Below are positions 40,819-50,359 of a stretch of 64,000 nucleotides of DNA, piece after piece. Position 1 is the stretch's first letter, and every line of letters begins with the position of its first letter. The translations under genes were made by a program, and so were the position numbers. The notes under the pieces were generated by a model that was not told the DNA's origin, ran no database searches, and was given only the letters and a program-made list of their open reading frames with translations. Location of the stretch: positions 930,001 to 994,000 of the forward strand of contig OY762289.1 in the NCBI GenBank assembly GCA_963665495.1, written 5' to 3'. The stretch is from G963665495 sp963665495. Lineage in GTDB: Bacteria > Desulfobacterota > Desulfovibrionia > Desulfovibrionales > Desulfovibrionaceae.

Positions 40819-42777
40819 ATGTCCGTAGATTTTTTTGAAGACCAGGACAAAGCGCGCAGGATTACAGGCAGTCTCATCTTTTATTTTATTCTCGGCCTGC
40901 TGGGAATAACAGGCATACTCTGTCTTGCAATCGCCGGGCTCACGTATCTGGTTATGGCCTTTATACCCGGCAGTTGGGATGCCTGGGTGATCCGTTATCC
41001 GGGTCTTTTTCTGGCCGTGCTTGCCGGATGCATTCTGCTTTTTATTTTGTTGTGTTCGCGCTGGCGGATGGTGCAGCTTCGCAAGGGGGGAGGACCGGCC
41101 ATTGCCGAGATGTTGGGCGGCAGTCTGGTTCAATCCGGAACAGAGTCGGCGCTTGAACGGAGATTGCTCGATGTGGTGGATGAGATGGCCATAGCATCCG
41201 GGATAGCCGTTCCGCTTGTCTACATTCTGCAACATGAGTCGGGTATCAATGCCTTTGCAGCAGGTCTTGAACCGCATTATGCGGTTCTCGGAGTCACCAG
41301 AGGCAGTCTGGAAAATCTGGACCGCGACGAACTGCAGGGACTTGTCGGGCATGAGTTCAGTCACATTTTAAACGGTGACATGCGGTTGAATTTCAAGCTT
41401 ATTGGCTGGATGCATGGAATTACTCTTATCGGGCATACCGGTAAATGGATTTTCTACGTTGCCGCAGACAAGGAACGGGTGAGTTCTTCCCATGGAGAAG
41501 ACAGCAGTGTTTTTGTTCCGGGGTTGATTGTCGGGGCGATATTGATGACTATCGGATATTTGGGAACATTTTTTGGAGATGTTATCAAAGCTTCAGTCTG
41601 CCGTCAGCGTGAGTATCTTGCTGATGCGTCCGCAGTGGAGTTTACCCGAAATCCCAGCGGACTGGCCGGAGCTTTGAAAAAAATCGGCGGATCCGCCTAT
41701 GGTGCGGAACTGCAGACTCCCAACGCAATGCTGGCCAGCCATATGTTTTTCGGACAGGGTATTATTCCCTTATTCAGGCAGTTGCTTGCCACCCATCCGC
41801 CCCTTGCCGATCGCATTCTGCGTATCGATCCTGACTGGACCGGCAACTTTGAGGAAATAAGCTGGATTCTGCGCGAACAGATTAAAAAAAGAGCTGCTGA
41901 AGAATTTACGGGAATTTCATTTCTGGCCGAACCTGAGATAACAGCAGGGACGCTTTCCGCGGCCGCAAGCAAGAAACTAACGGATTCTCTGGACCGGTCC
42001 CATGCCTCGTACAAACATCAGATGTTGGCCTCCGCTCCAAAGGAGGTATTTCAGGCGGCGCGTGTAGCCCCAACGGCGCCGGCAGTAGTGTACGCATTGT
42101 TGCTCAACGAACCGGGGCAGGATCAGCAGGCATGCATGACAGTGCTTTCAGAACGGAGTGATGTACGGACTTTTGACCTGATTCAGCGCCTCGCGCCGTT
42201 AGTGGAGCAGGCGGGCGCGTACATGCGGTTGCCCCTTTTGGATCTGGCCCTTGCGCAACTCAAATCTTTGGATGCAATGGCGTACGCTTTGTTTCGCGAA
42301 AACGTACGGGCGTTGATTCGTACGGACAACAAAATGGGTTTGTTCGAGTGGGTTGTATGGAATATTTTCCGCTATCAGTTTGACCCCAGATATAGTGAAA
42401 GCAGAGAGAAGGACGTGCAAGAGCAATCATTGCAGCTATTGAAAGCTCATTGCGTCACGCTTCTCGAGGCATTGGCAACCGTTGGCGAACGCGACAGCAG
42501 TATGAGCAGGCGGATGTTCGCCCGTGGTGCGGAATTGCTGCGTCTCTCGCCCGCGGAGTTCCGGGGAAAACAATTTTCTCTGAAAAATGTCGATGTTGCC
42601 CTTGAAAAACTCATTGCTCTTAAGCCAAGAACCAAGCAACGCCTGATGGCCGCCTGTGTTGTGTGTATTTGCGAAAACAACGAAGTAAGCATCGCAGAAG
42701 GCGAATTGCTGCGCGTCATTGCGGTTCGCCTGGAATGTCCCGTACCACCGTTGCTGCCGGGGCAACCCTTGGTATAG
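40819..42777 (+). CDS. M48 family membrane metalloprotease with C-terminal extension, 652 aa
   Basis: Zinc protease related to HtpX. Two N-terminal transmembrane helices, then GLVGHEFSHILNGDM (HExxH, about residue 178), two more membrane segments around 195-265, and the third zinc ligand in REYLADASAVEF (about 272). The HtpX-like part ends about residue 330 with THPPLADRILRIDP. The remaining about 320 residues form a helical C-terminal domain absent from standard HtpX (about 290 aa). AGGGTCAT precedes the ATG. Coupled with lemA; probably an envelope quality-control or signalling protease. Confidence 0.92.
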   Translation: MSVDFFEDQDKARRITGSLIFYFILGLLGITGILCLAIAGLTYLVMAFIPGSWDAWVIRYPGLFLAVLAGCILLFILLCSRWRMVQLRKGGGPAIAEMLGGSLVQSGTESALERRLLDVVDEMAIASGIAVPLVYILQHESGINAFAAGLEPHYAVLGVTRGSLENLDRDELQGLVGHEFSHILNGDMRLNFKLIGWMHGITLIGHTGKWIFYVAADKERVSSSHGEDSSVFVPGLIVGAILMTIGYLGTFFGDVIKASVCRQREYLADASAVEFTRNPSGLAGALKKIGGSAYGAELQTPNAMLASHMFFGQGIIPLFRQLLATHPPLADRILRIDPDWTGNFEEISWILREQIKKRAAEEFTGISFLAEPEITAGTLSAAASKKLTDSLDRSHASYKHQMLASAPKEVFQAARVAPTAPAVVYALLLNEPGQDQQACMTVLSERSDVRTFDLIQRLAPLVEQAGAYMRLPLLDLALAQLKSLDAMAYALFRENVRALIRTDNKMGLFEWVVWNIFRYQFDPRYSESREKDVQEQSLQLLKAHCVTLLEALATVGERDSSMSRRMFARGAELLRLSPAEFRGKQFSLKNVDVALEKLIALKPRTKQRLMAACVVCICENNEVSIAEGELLRVIAVRLECPVPPLLPGQPLV

Positions 42778-42954
42778 TCCAGTCGGCTTTCCAGTTTCTG
42801 TCGCTTGCAAACGGCAGTCTTTTGCAATGAGGCTGGCGGACCAGGCAGGTTTAGGATACCAAGGAAAACAATGGACTGGGGAGAACCGTCATTAAGGTCA
42901 TTCGAAATCGTTTTCGGAGCCCCTTGAAAAGTATGCACGATAAAGGACTGTGTT

Positions 42955-44493
42955 TTGAACTCTAATGAACAGATAGTGATCATAGGTGCGGGCCCGGCAG
43001 GTTTGACCGCGGCGTATGAGCTGCAAAGCCGTGGAGCCGGGAATGTGCTTATTCTGGAAGAAGACGAACAGGTCGGCGGCATATCCAAAACGATCAATTT
43101 TCAAGGATGGCGGATGGATATTGGCGGGCATCGTTTTTTTTCCAAATCCTCGCGGGTTCTGGATTGGTGGAACCAAATCATTCCCATGGCCGGGTTTCCC
43201 GCTTCTGATGATAAATTGCTGGGGCGAAGCATGCCGCTCGCGCCGGAAGGTCCGGATCCCGAACTTGAAGATCTGGTGATGCTGGTCCGCAGCCGGAAAT
43301 CAAGCATCATCTTTGAGCGTCAATTTTATGATTATCCTTTGCGTCCCAATTTGCGATTATTTGCCAATCTGGGGTTGAGCCGTTCGATGCAGATTGCCCT
43401 GACCGCGCTGTGGGCGAAACTCTTTCCCCGCAGGCCCGAAAAACATCTGGAAGACTATCTGGTCAATCATTTCGGTACGGTACTCTATGCTACTTTTTTT
43501 AAGGATTATACGGAAAAGGTCTGGGGCCGGAAATGCACCGAGATTGACCCTTCCTGGGGCAGACAACGCATCAAGGGACTTTCTTTGCTGCAGGCTTTGC
43601 TGCAGGCGTTTCAGCCGAAAAAACAGGATATTCAGCAAAAATCAGTAAATACGAGTCTGATTAATTATTTTCTTTATCCCAAATACGGTCCCGGGCTCTT
43701 ATGGGAGCGTACGCGTGATCTTCTCGTTGAATCGGGCGTAAAAATTGAACATGGCTGGCGCGCGGTTTCCTTGCATTCGGATGGAGGGATAATCCGAGCC
43801 GTCAGAGCGAAACATGGCAAGAGCGGTGAAGTCAGGGATTTTCCTGCGTCTGCGGTCTTTTCCACCATGCCTGTGAAAGATCTTGTGGCAGGGCTGGACA
43901 TGGGTATTTCTTCTGCCGCAGCTGAAGCTGCGGCAACATTGCCCTATCGGGATTTTATTACCGCCGGTGTTCTGTTACGGGAGTTGCCCATCGCACCTCC
44001 TCAAGATAATTGGATTTACGTTCAGGAACGCGATGTCCGCCTTGGTCGTATTCAGTTTTTCAAAAACTGGAGCCCGTACATGGTCAAGGATCCCAACTTG
44101 CATTGGCTTGGACTCGAATACTTCAGCTATGAGGGAGATGCCCTCTGGGTGCAATCCGATTCGCAGTTTTTGGAATTTTGTTTGTCGGAACTGCAAAAGC
44201 TGGGACTTGTGAGCAATCGTGATGCCTTTATCAAGGGAACAGTGGTGAGGGTGCGCAAGGCCTATCCTGCGTATTGGGATGGCTACGACCATTTTGATAA
44301 TGTAAAAGAGTCTCTCAACAAGATTCCAAATCTGTATTGCATCGGACGAAATGGGATGCACCGTTATAATAATATGGATCATTCAATGCTCTCCGCGATG
44401 ACTGCCGTAGATGTGTACATGGATAAAGGCAAGGATAAATCTGCAATATGGGACGTAAACGTTGAAGAAGATTATCATGAATCAAATGAATAA
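42955..44493 (+). CDS. FAD-dependent amine oxidase/UDP-galactopyranose mutase-like oxidoreductase, 512 aa
   Basis: The N-terminal Rossmann fold is VIIGAGPAGLTAAYELQSRG with the downstream glutamate in LILEEDEQVGG, so it binds FAD. The DIGGHRFF motif and the GRNGMHRYNNMDHSM ending resemble protoporphyrinogen-oxidase/UDP-galactopyranose-mutase-like proteins that act on nucleotide sugars or polyprenyl compounds. TTG start at 42955 with AAAGGACT before it is used because no in-frame ATG lies nearby. Its stop overlaps the next gene, so both are co-translated, which suggests a shared glycan or lipid pathway. Confidence 0.82.
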   Translation: MNSNEQIVIIGAGPAGLTAAYELQSRGAGNVLILEEDEQVGGISKTINFQGWRMDIGGHRFFSKSSRVLDWWNQIIPMAGFPASDDKLLGRSMPLAPEGPDPELEDLVMLVRSRKSSIIFERQFYDYPLRPNLRLFANLGLSRSMQIALTALWAKLFPRRPEKHLEDYLVNHFGTVLYATFFKDYTEKVWGRKCTEIDPSWGRQRIKGLSLLQALLQAFQPKKQDIQQKSVNTSLINYFLYPKYGPGLLWERTRDLLVESGVKIEHGWRAVSLHSDGGIIRAVRAKHGKSGEVRDFPASAVFSTMPVKDLVAGLDMGISSAAAEAAATLPYRDFITAGVLLRELPIAPPQDNWIYVQERDVRLGRIQFFKNWSPYMVKDPNLHWLGLEYFSYEGDALWVQSDSQFLEFCLSELQKLGLVSNRDAFIKGTVVRVRKAYPAYWDGYDHFDNVKESLNKIPNLYCIGRNGMHRYNNMDHSMLSAMTAVDVYMDKGKDKSAIWDVNVEEDYHESNE

Positions 44494-46603
44494 TATATGC
44501 TGCTCAAGTGTGCTTAATAAAGTTGAATCTTCTCCAGAAAAAACGATAACTATTTCAGTTGTTGTCAGTCTTTGTATTGCATTTGTCATTTTGTGTTTAA
44601 CTTCCCTGGATCTGGGCGATAGCGATCTTTGGTTTCATCTGAATCAAGGGAGAGAGTTTTTTGCAACTGGAAAAATTCCAACAACAAGTTTTTTTTCTTA
44701 TATTGAACCGACAAGGCATTGGGTTAATTATGCCTGGTTTTTCCAGATTGTTACTTATCAAATTTTTATCCACACAGGGTATGTCGGATTAATTGTTTTC
44801 AGGTCTTTGGCTTACGTATCCATCGGAGTGCTTCTCTATCTTATAGTTTTAAAGAACAGGCCTTATAGCATCCTGGCCGCTCTACTCACGATCTTGTGTT
44901 TTATAGGTGTGATGACGCGGAGTGTTGTGGTAAGACCTCATATTTTTACTTTTATAAATATACTTATCTTACTCTTTATTTTTGAGAAAAGAAAATTTTT
45001 TTGGTTGTTGCCTATTGTATTCGTAATAGAAGCAAACTTTCATGGAATTGCATACCCATTATTGTTACTTGTATTATGTGGTTATATATTGGATTATTAT
45101 TTATGTTACAAGAATACTAACTCCATTCCAATTTCAAAAAAAAAGCTTTTTCTTGTTCTGGTATCTCCTCTGTTTTTGCTTTTATCCCCTTATTGGTATC
45201 ATTTAATATCACTCCCATTTGAGAATGCTGCTTCTTTTGTTTCATACTATATCATAGAAATGCGTCCTACACCTTTCTGGAGATTTTTTTCTTTCAGTTT
45301 CTGGCCTATGCCTGAACTTCTTCAAGCCGCTAGATCACTGTTAGTGCTGGTCGCATTCTCTATTTTGATTTTTTCTTTGTACAAGAAAAAAATAACGATA
45401 AGTTGCGTAGTAATTTTTTGCGGTGGCATCTATCTGATGACGACAAGCATCCGATTTCAGTATGAGTGTATTTTTTTTACGTTGCCTTTATTTTTGGTCT
45501 ATTTACGGAATATGGATTTAGTTCAGAATAGAAAAAAGCTTATGGTTAATATGGCTTTGGTTGTGTTCGTTCCTATTTCTGTTTTTAGTTACTTTTTGTA
45601 TCGATCAGATCACTATCCCTTGTCTTTTTTGAATGTTCCTCAGGCTGGAGCGAAATTCATATATGAATTGCCGAAAGATCAAAGGGTGTTGATGGCTCCG
45701 GATAAGGCAGGCTATTTTGCCTGGTCTTTATTTCCAAAACATAAAATTTTTATGGATTTGGAGCTGGCCTTATTCAATGATGTTGATGCCTTTGAAGCAA
45801 TGCGAGTTTTTCGCACTCCTGCTGTGCTGGAGCATCATATTGAAAAGTATCATCCGTCGGTTCTTCATGTCCCCTTTGAAACAGGCATTTCCCCAGAGTA
45901 TACAGCAGTGTTGAAGAATTTTCGGCCTGTTTTTTTTGATGATTTCGCGTTTATCTATCTGCGCAGAGATGTTCCGTCGGCTTTTCCGGAGTTGTCTTAC
46001 CTGAATACCATCGCCGCACAGCAGGTTGATGAGGACGCGTTCACTACCTCAGAGGAGAAAAGCAAACTCATTAAAGAACTTAAGCGGGTAGCCGATTTTG
46101 ACGCCTCCGGCTTCAAGGTAAAGGTACTTTTGGGAAATGCCTACTTTGCTTTCCAACTGCCGCAACCAATGCTGGAAATGGCCGACAAGCTGATTCGGGA
46201 GTTTCCTGATCAGGCTGCAGGGTTCATTTTAAAGGCTCAAGCGCTGTTGATGTTGAAAAAGCAAGAATCTGTGGAATATTTTAAGCTGGCCATGTCTAAA
46301 CGCGGAGACCATGACATGCAGCTCCTTGGAAAAAATTATTATGTTGCTTTGGCCAGTTTTAAGCGATTCACAGAAGCCTATGACGTGTTGCAGCAAGCCT
46401 ATAATCCGTTTAATTTTAAAACACCTCCTGACATTTTATATGAATTTGCCATTGGTGCGGTTAATGCCGGGAAGTATGATGAAGCTAAACAATATATTGA
46501 TATTGCCTTATTGGCATTGCCTGAAAATGATGAAAGTAGAATTAACGAGTTGTTGCGGTTGAAACGAGAATTGCAGATAATTTATGCAGAAAAAGATACA
46601 TAG
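44477..46603 (+). CDS. Polytopic membrane protein with TPR-like C-terminus, low GC, 708 aa
   Basis: About ten hydrophobic helices over the first 400 residues, beginning after LGDSDLWFHLNQGREFFATG. This D-x-W-x-H-L-x-x-G layout followed by HWVNYAWFFQI is typical of GT-C-like membrane glycosyltransferase relatives. The final 200 residues are helical repeats of TPR type (LKVKVLLGNAYFAFQLPQPM, QSVEYFKLAMSKRGDHDMQ). Base composition is strikingly A+T-rich relative to all its neighbours, suggesting acquisition. ATG 44477 overlaps the preceding gene's end by 17 bp; an upstream TTG is also possible. A sugar-transfer role is inferred from fold layout only. Confidence 0.7.
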   Translation: MNQMNNICCSSVLNKVESSPEKTITISVVVSLCIAFVILCLTSLDLGDSDLWFHLNQGREFFATGKIPTTSFFSYIEPTRHWVNYAWFFQIVTYQIFIHTGYVGLIVFRSLAYVSIGVLLYLIVLKNRPYSILAALLTILCFIGVMTRSVVVRPHIFTFINILILLFIFEKRKFFWLLPIVFVIEANFHGIAYPLLLLVLCGYILDYYLCYKNTNSIPISKKKLFLVLVSPLFLLLSPYWYHLISLPFENAASFVSYYIIEMRPTPFWRFFSFSFWPMPELLQAARSLLVLVAFSILIFSLYKKKITISCVVIFCGGIYLMTTSIRFQYECIFFTLPLFLVYLRNMDLVQNRKKLMVNMALVVFVPISVFSYFLYRSDHYPLSFLNVPQAGAKFIYELPKDQRVLMAPDKAGYFAWSLFPKHKIFMDLELALFNDVDAFEAMRVFRTPAVLEHHIEKYHPSVLHVPFETGISPEYTAVLKNFRPVFFDDFAFIYLRRDVPSAFPELSYLNTIAAQQVDEDAFTTSEEKSKLIKELKRVADFDASGFKVKVLLGNAYFAFQLPQPMLEMADKLIREFPDQAAGFILKAQALLMLKKQESVEYFKLAMSKRGDHDMQLLGKNYYVALASFKRFTEAYDVLQQAYNPFNFKTPPDILYEFAIGAVNAGKYDEAKQYIDIALLALPENDESRINELLRLKRELQIIYAEKDT

Positions 46604-46687
46604 TTTTTTCTGCAAGTTCTTATGAGCTACGTATTATTCTTTGTTCTTTTATAACTGCCACAACTGTTTAGGTGAATGGAGCAAGTT

Positions 46688-47833
46688 ATGATGGATAATC
46701 GCCCTTATACGTTTGATAAAGTTGTTCGCGCCATTGTCGCCATAGCGATTTTTGTGGGGATTGTTCGCTTGATGGGCTATCTGAGTGATGTGCTCGTGCC
46801 TTTTGCTGTTGCTTTACTTTTAGCCTATTTGTTGAATCCTCTTGTGGGAGTTGTTTCCAGATGGGTTAAAAACCACACCATAGCCGTACTACTGACGCTT
46901 ATATCTGTTTTTATCATTGCTGCCTTTGTCACGTCCTTGCTCGTACCCATGATTTTGAATGAAGTTTCCAATACCGGCCGTGTTGTATCTCAATTGGTGA
47001 ACAACTCCGAGTTTGCCGCGCGTGCGCAACAGGTCTTGCCGGACGACATTTGGAGCTGGATTCATGAACAGTTGCAAAAACCTGAGATACAACAATATTT
47101 TAAGTCATCCTATGTAAAACAGATTGCCTTGAATGTCGTGCGTAAGGTGATACCTGGCGTGTGGGGGGTCGTAACAGGTACCACCAGCCTTATCGCCTGG
47201 CTGTTCGGAATTTTTACCATTGTCCTGTATCTGGTTTTTTTATTGTTTGATTTCAATACGATTCAAAAGGGTTGGAAAAACCTCATTCCTCCCGGACAGC
47301 GAGACTCCATTGCCCAGTTTGCTCTGGATTTCAGCTACGGTATGAATCGTTATTTTCGAGGGCAGGCTATTGTTGCAGGCATAGTCGGTATTTTATTCGC
47401 CCTGGGCTTCTGGACGATTGGACTGCCCATGGGGATATTGCTCGGGCTGTTTATAGGGCTGCTGAACATGGTTCCCTACCTGCAATTGATCAGCATACCT
47501 GTCGCGCTTTTTTTCGGCATAGTCCACGCCTTGGAGTTGGGAGGCAATGTCTGGGGCTACTTGGGGCTCGTCGGAGGTATTTATGTCGTCGTCCAGCTCA
47601 TTCAGGATGTCTACCTTACCCCCAAAATAATGGGGAAGATCACAGGGTTCAGTCCGGCAATCATTTTGCTTTCTTTGAGTGTCTGGGGAAAGTTGCTCGG
47701 CATGCTCGGACTCATAATCGCCTTGCCCATGACCGCTTTGCTCTACGCCTATTACTGTCGTTATTTTACGCATATCCAATCCAATGCGGCTGCTTTGGCT
47801 GATGAAAACAGTTCGCCGCCTATTGAAGAGTAA
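46688..47833 (+). CDS. AI-2E family transporter (PerM-like), 381 aa
   Basis: Inner-membrane protein of the AI-2 exporter/UPF0118 family, related to TqsA/PerM. It starts RAIVAIAIFVGIVRLMGYLSDVLVPFAVALL, has a hydrophilic middle (VSNTGRVVSQLVNNSEFAAR), and ends with the family's block GILFALGFWTIGLPMGILLGLFIGLLNMVPYLQ and YVVVQLIQDVYLTPKIMG. About seven helices. Start taken at ATG 46688 preceded by GGAGCAAG; ATG 46676 would cost that site. Lies 84 bp after the low-GC gene. The actual substrate is unknown; many members are probably not autoinducer transporters. Confidence 0.9.
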   Translation: MMDNRPYTFDKVVRAIVAIAIFVGIVRLMGYLSDVLVPFAVALLLAYLLNPLVGVVSRWVKNHTIAVLLTLISVFIIAAFVTSLLVPMILNEVSNTGRVVSQLVNNSEFAARAQQVLPDDIWSWIHEQLQKPEIQQYFKSSYVKQIALNVVRKVIPGVWGVVTGTTSLIAWLFGIFTIVLYLVFLLFDFNTIQKGWKNLIPPGQRDSIAQFALDFSYGMNRYFRGQAIVAGIVGILFALGFWTIGLPMGILLGLFIGLLNMVPYLQLISIPVALFFGIVHALELGGNVWGYLGLVGGIYVVVQLIQDVYLTPKIMGKITGFSPAIILLSLSVWGKLLGMLGLIIALPMTALLYAYYCRYFTHIQSNAAALADENSSPPIEE

Positions 47834-48087
47834 CTTTTCCCCAGGTACTCACCTCCTGAAACGTATTTCTGCTTGAGCACGACATTCGCAGCTATACCTG
47901 GCTGTGAGTTTTCTTATGGATTGTGGCAAAATACTCTTGGACTGATCTGCCGACGTAGATGAAAAAATGACGCATCGGAGCGATTAAAGCTTAGGAACTG
48001 TTTATTGTACGCAGTGAAATAAAGAGACAGAATCAGGAAGTATGCCAGAAAAAGGAAAGCGACGTGTCTTGTGTACAGACCAGTTCT

Positions 48088-49557
48088 TCAGATTTTTTTT
48101 CTAAACCATGTAATGACAGCATAAAAAGCGCAGTATATTGACAATAAAATAATGAGGAGATTATCAAAAATAGCTGCCAGGTTATTGGTGTCCAAAAAAT
48201 TGTAGGTCGCCATGGAAAGTGCGAACGCCAGGATAACGACGATACTGCTTTTGCCTGAAATGAATAACAGGTATATAGGCAGCAGTAAATAGCCGACAAA
48301 TATTGCCAGATTAAATAACATCGAGGCGGATGGCGCAAAATAGGCCGCCCCACAGGAAATCAGGGCCAGTAAGATAATACTTTGGGGGGTGCGTAAGGCT
48401 GTGTTGAAAGGGGAAGACAGAAATTTTTGCATTGGACCAGGTTCGAGCTGACCTATAAACGTTTCAGCCAGTTCCGACTGCGCCTGGCCGTTTTTCCGCG
48501 CATAGGAGGGTGGAAACCCCTGGTCATCCAATTCATCATCCGCACCCGGTAACTTGCCGTTTGCCTTTGGCGAACTGGCGTCAAAGGGACGCTCCGGTTT
48601 ATTGGCGTCCTTGGGCAGAAACGTTTCCCGTCCGTTGGTCGCGAGTACGTGCTCCAGTGCCGTACGAAATTCCGTCGCACTGGCGTATCGCTGCGAGGGT
48701 TTGTAAGCAAGGGCTCCCATTACGGCTTTGGTCACGCCCGGAGGAAACGTCCGCCTGAACGTAAAAGGTTCGCCGGAGATACGCATATTGACCATGCAGG
48801 ATCTGTTGCCCTGGCATTCGTCTTCAAAGGGAAGCGAACCGGTCAGCATCTCAAACGCCACAAGCGCGATGGAGTAGACGTCTACCAGATGGTCATAACC
48901 ATTGCTCAAGTCGTCTTTCAGTACTTCCGGCGCGATATATAAAGGAGTGCCCACGCGCGTATCGGCCTGGTTGGCCTCGGATATCTTTCTGGCAACTCCG
49001 AAATCCCCGAGTTTGGCCGTACCGTCCTTGGTTATGAAAATATTGCCGGGTTTCAAGTCGCGGTGAATGATATTGTTGCTGTGCGCGTGCTCCAGCCCCT
49101 TGAGACAGTCGATGGTAATCTGTAGGGCCTGTTCCCAGGGAAGGGGGCCGGACTGCAGCAAATCGCTCAAGGTGTTGGGCAGGAATTCCAGCATGACCGC
49201 AACCAGGGAAATGATGGAATCCTCGGTCCGGACGTGGAGTACGTCATGGTTATACCACCCGACGATATTTTGATGCGTCCCCAGGGAATACATGTGGATG
49301 ATTTCCCGGGCTTCCTGTCCCAAAGACTGCTGCAGCGAATCAACGGTACGCCCCTGGCGATTGAGTTGTCTGGAGAGCGGAATGACCTTCAGAGCGGCAT
49401 GAAAGGTTTGTCCCAAGTCCACGCGTTCCATTTTAAACACGCATCCGGAAACCCCTGATCCGATGAAGTCCTGGATACGCCAGCCGCTGAACAGCGGTTC
49501 GCGTTTTTTGAGGATGTTCAGAATTGTAGTTTTACAGAAAAGCGCTTGTTTCGACAT
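48088..49557 (-). CDS. Membrane-anchored Ser/Thr protein kinase, 489 aa
   Basis: Eukaryotic-type (Hanks) kinase. The N-terminal domain has glycine loop IGSGVSGCVF, Lys in AALKVIPL, catalytic loop IIHRDLKPGNIF, DFG, and APE in YIAPEVLKDD, so it should be active. Then a proline/charged linker (about 305-375) and two to four C-terminal membrane helices (ISCGAAYFAP..., LLPIYLLFISG, FDNLLIILLSIYCAFYAVI), placing the kinase in the cytoplasm. No PASTA or sensor domain follows, so the signal may come from the membrane part. Converges with the AI-2E gene. Targets unknown; the LemA/M48/GT-C cluster is the nearest candidate. Confidence 0.93.
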   Translation of the reverse strand: MSKQALFCKTTILNILKKREPLFSGWRIQDFIGSGVSGCVFKMERVDLGQTFHAALKVIPLSRQLNRQGRTVDSLQQSLGQEAREIIHMYSLGTHQNIVGWYNHDVLHVRTEDSIISLVAVMLEFLPNTLSDLLQSGPLPWEQALQITIDCLKGLEHAHSNNIIHRDLKPGNIFITKDGTAKLGDFGVARKISEANQADTRVGTPLYIAPEVLKDDLSNGYDHLVDVYSIALVAFEMLTGSLPFEDECQGNRSCMVNMRISGEPFTFRRTFPPGVTKAVMGALAYKPSQRYASATEFRTALEHVLATNGRETFLPKDANKPERPFDASSPKANGKLPGADDELDDQGFPPSYARKNGQAQSELAETFIGQLEPGPMQKFLSSPFNTALRTPQSIILLALISCGAAYFAPSASMLFNLAIFVGYLLLPIYLLFISGKSSIVVILAFALSMATYNFLDTNNLAAIFDNLLIILLSIYCAFYAVITWFRKKI

Positions 49558-49615
49558 GATAGTTATCTGTCAGGCAGCTCTTTGGGTAATGCAAACATTC
49601 TGAAACCAGACAACG

Positions 49616-50359
49616 CTACGCTTCTTGTTGCGCCAGCCAGTCAAAGGCTTCGGGAAGGTTAAGGGTACCTTCGTAGATGGCACGGCCGGTAATTGCTCCA
49701 GCAAGTCCGCGGTCTTTCAGAGTGTACAGCTGTTTTACGTCTTCAATGGTAGTGACGCCGCCAGCCGCAATGACATTCAAACCGGTGATCGACAGCAGAT
49801 GGGACAACGCATTGATATTGACGCCGCTTTGCATGCCGTCCCGGCTGATGTCCGTATAAACAAAAAAGGCGCTGCCTTGCTCTTCCAGCTTGGGAACAGT
49901 GGTGTCGACGGTCAGAGCCGTATCGCCAACCCAGCCGCGGGTTTTGAGTTTGCCGTCGACAGCATCCAGAGAAACGCCGATTTTGTTGGGAAAAGCGGAG
50001 CAGAGGGCGGCAAAGGCATCACCGTCTTCAAGGGCGAGGGTGCCGACTATCAACCGTTCGACACCGGCATCAAGATAAGCCTTGGCAATGGCAGCATCGC
50101 GAACGCCGCCTCCGAGCTGGACTTTGACATTATAGGCTGAACTCAGGGTGCAGAGTGCCTGAATCAGTTCAAAATTCTTGGGCATTCCGCTAAAGGCGCC
50201 ATCCAGATCCACTACGTGAATCCAGGAAGCGCCTTTTTCTATCCAATGTTCGGCCATGGCGACAGGATCCGCCGAAAAAACAGTGACCTGGTCTGCTTTG
50301 CCCTGGCGCAGCCGGACACATTGTCCGTCCTTGATATCCACTGCGGGAAACAAAATCAT
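49616..50359 (-). CDS. hisA: ProFAR isomerase, histidine biosynthesis
   Basis: TIM-barrel enzyme interconverting ProFAR and PRFAR. Motifs AVDIKDGQCVRLRQG (first catalytic Asp), QLGGGVRD, YTDISRDGMQSG (second Asp) and AAGGVTTIEDVKQL all match HisA. 247 aa is normal. Start at ATG 50359 overlaps the lipoprotein stop by 4 bp; a longer frame upstream is rejected as it lies within that gene. hisB is two genes upstream in the same operon; hisF and hisH are not in the window. Confidence 0.96.
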   Translation of the reverse strand: MILFPAVDIKDGQCVRLRQGKADQVTVFSADPVAMAEHWIEKGASWIHVVDLDGAFSGMPKNFELIQALCTLSSAYNVKVQLGGGVRDAAIAKAYLDAGVERLIVGTLALEDGDAFAALCSAFPNKIGVSLDAVDGKLKTRGWVGDTALTVDTTVPKLEEQGSAFFVYTDISRDGMQSGVNINALSHLLSITGLNVIAAGGVTTIEDVKQLYTLKDRGLAGAITGRAIYEGTLNLPEAFDWLAQQEA

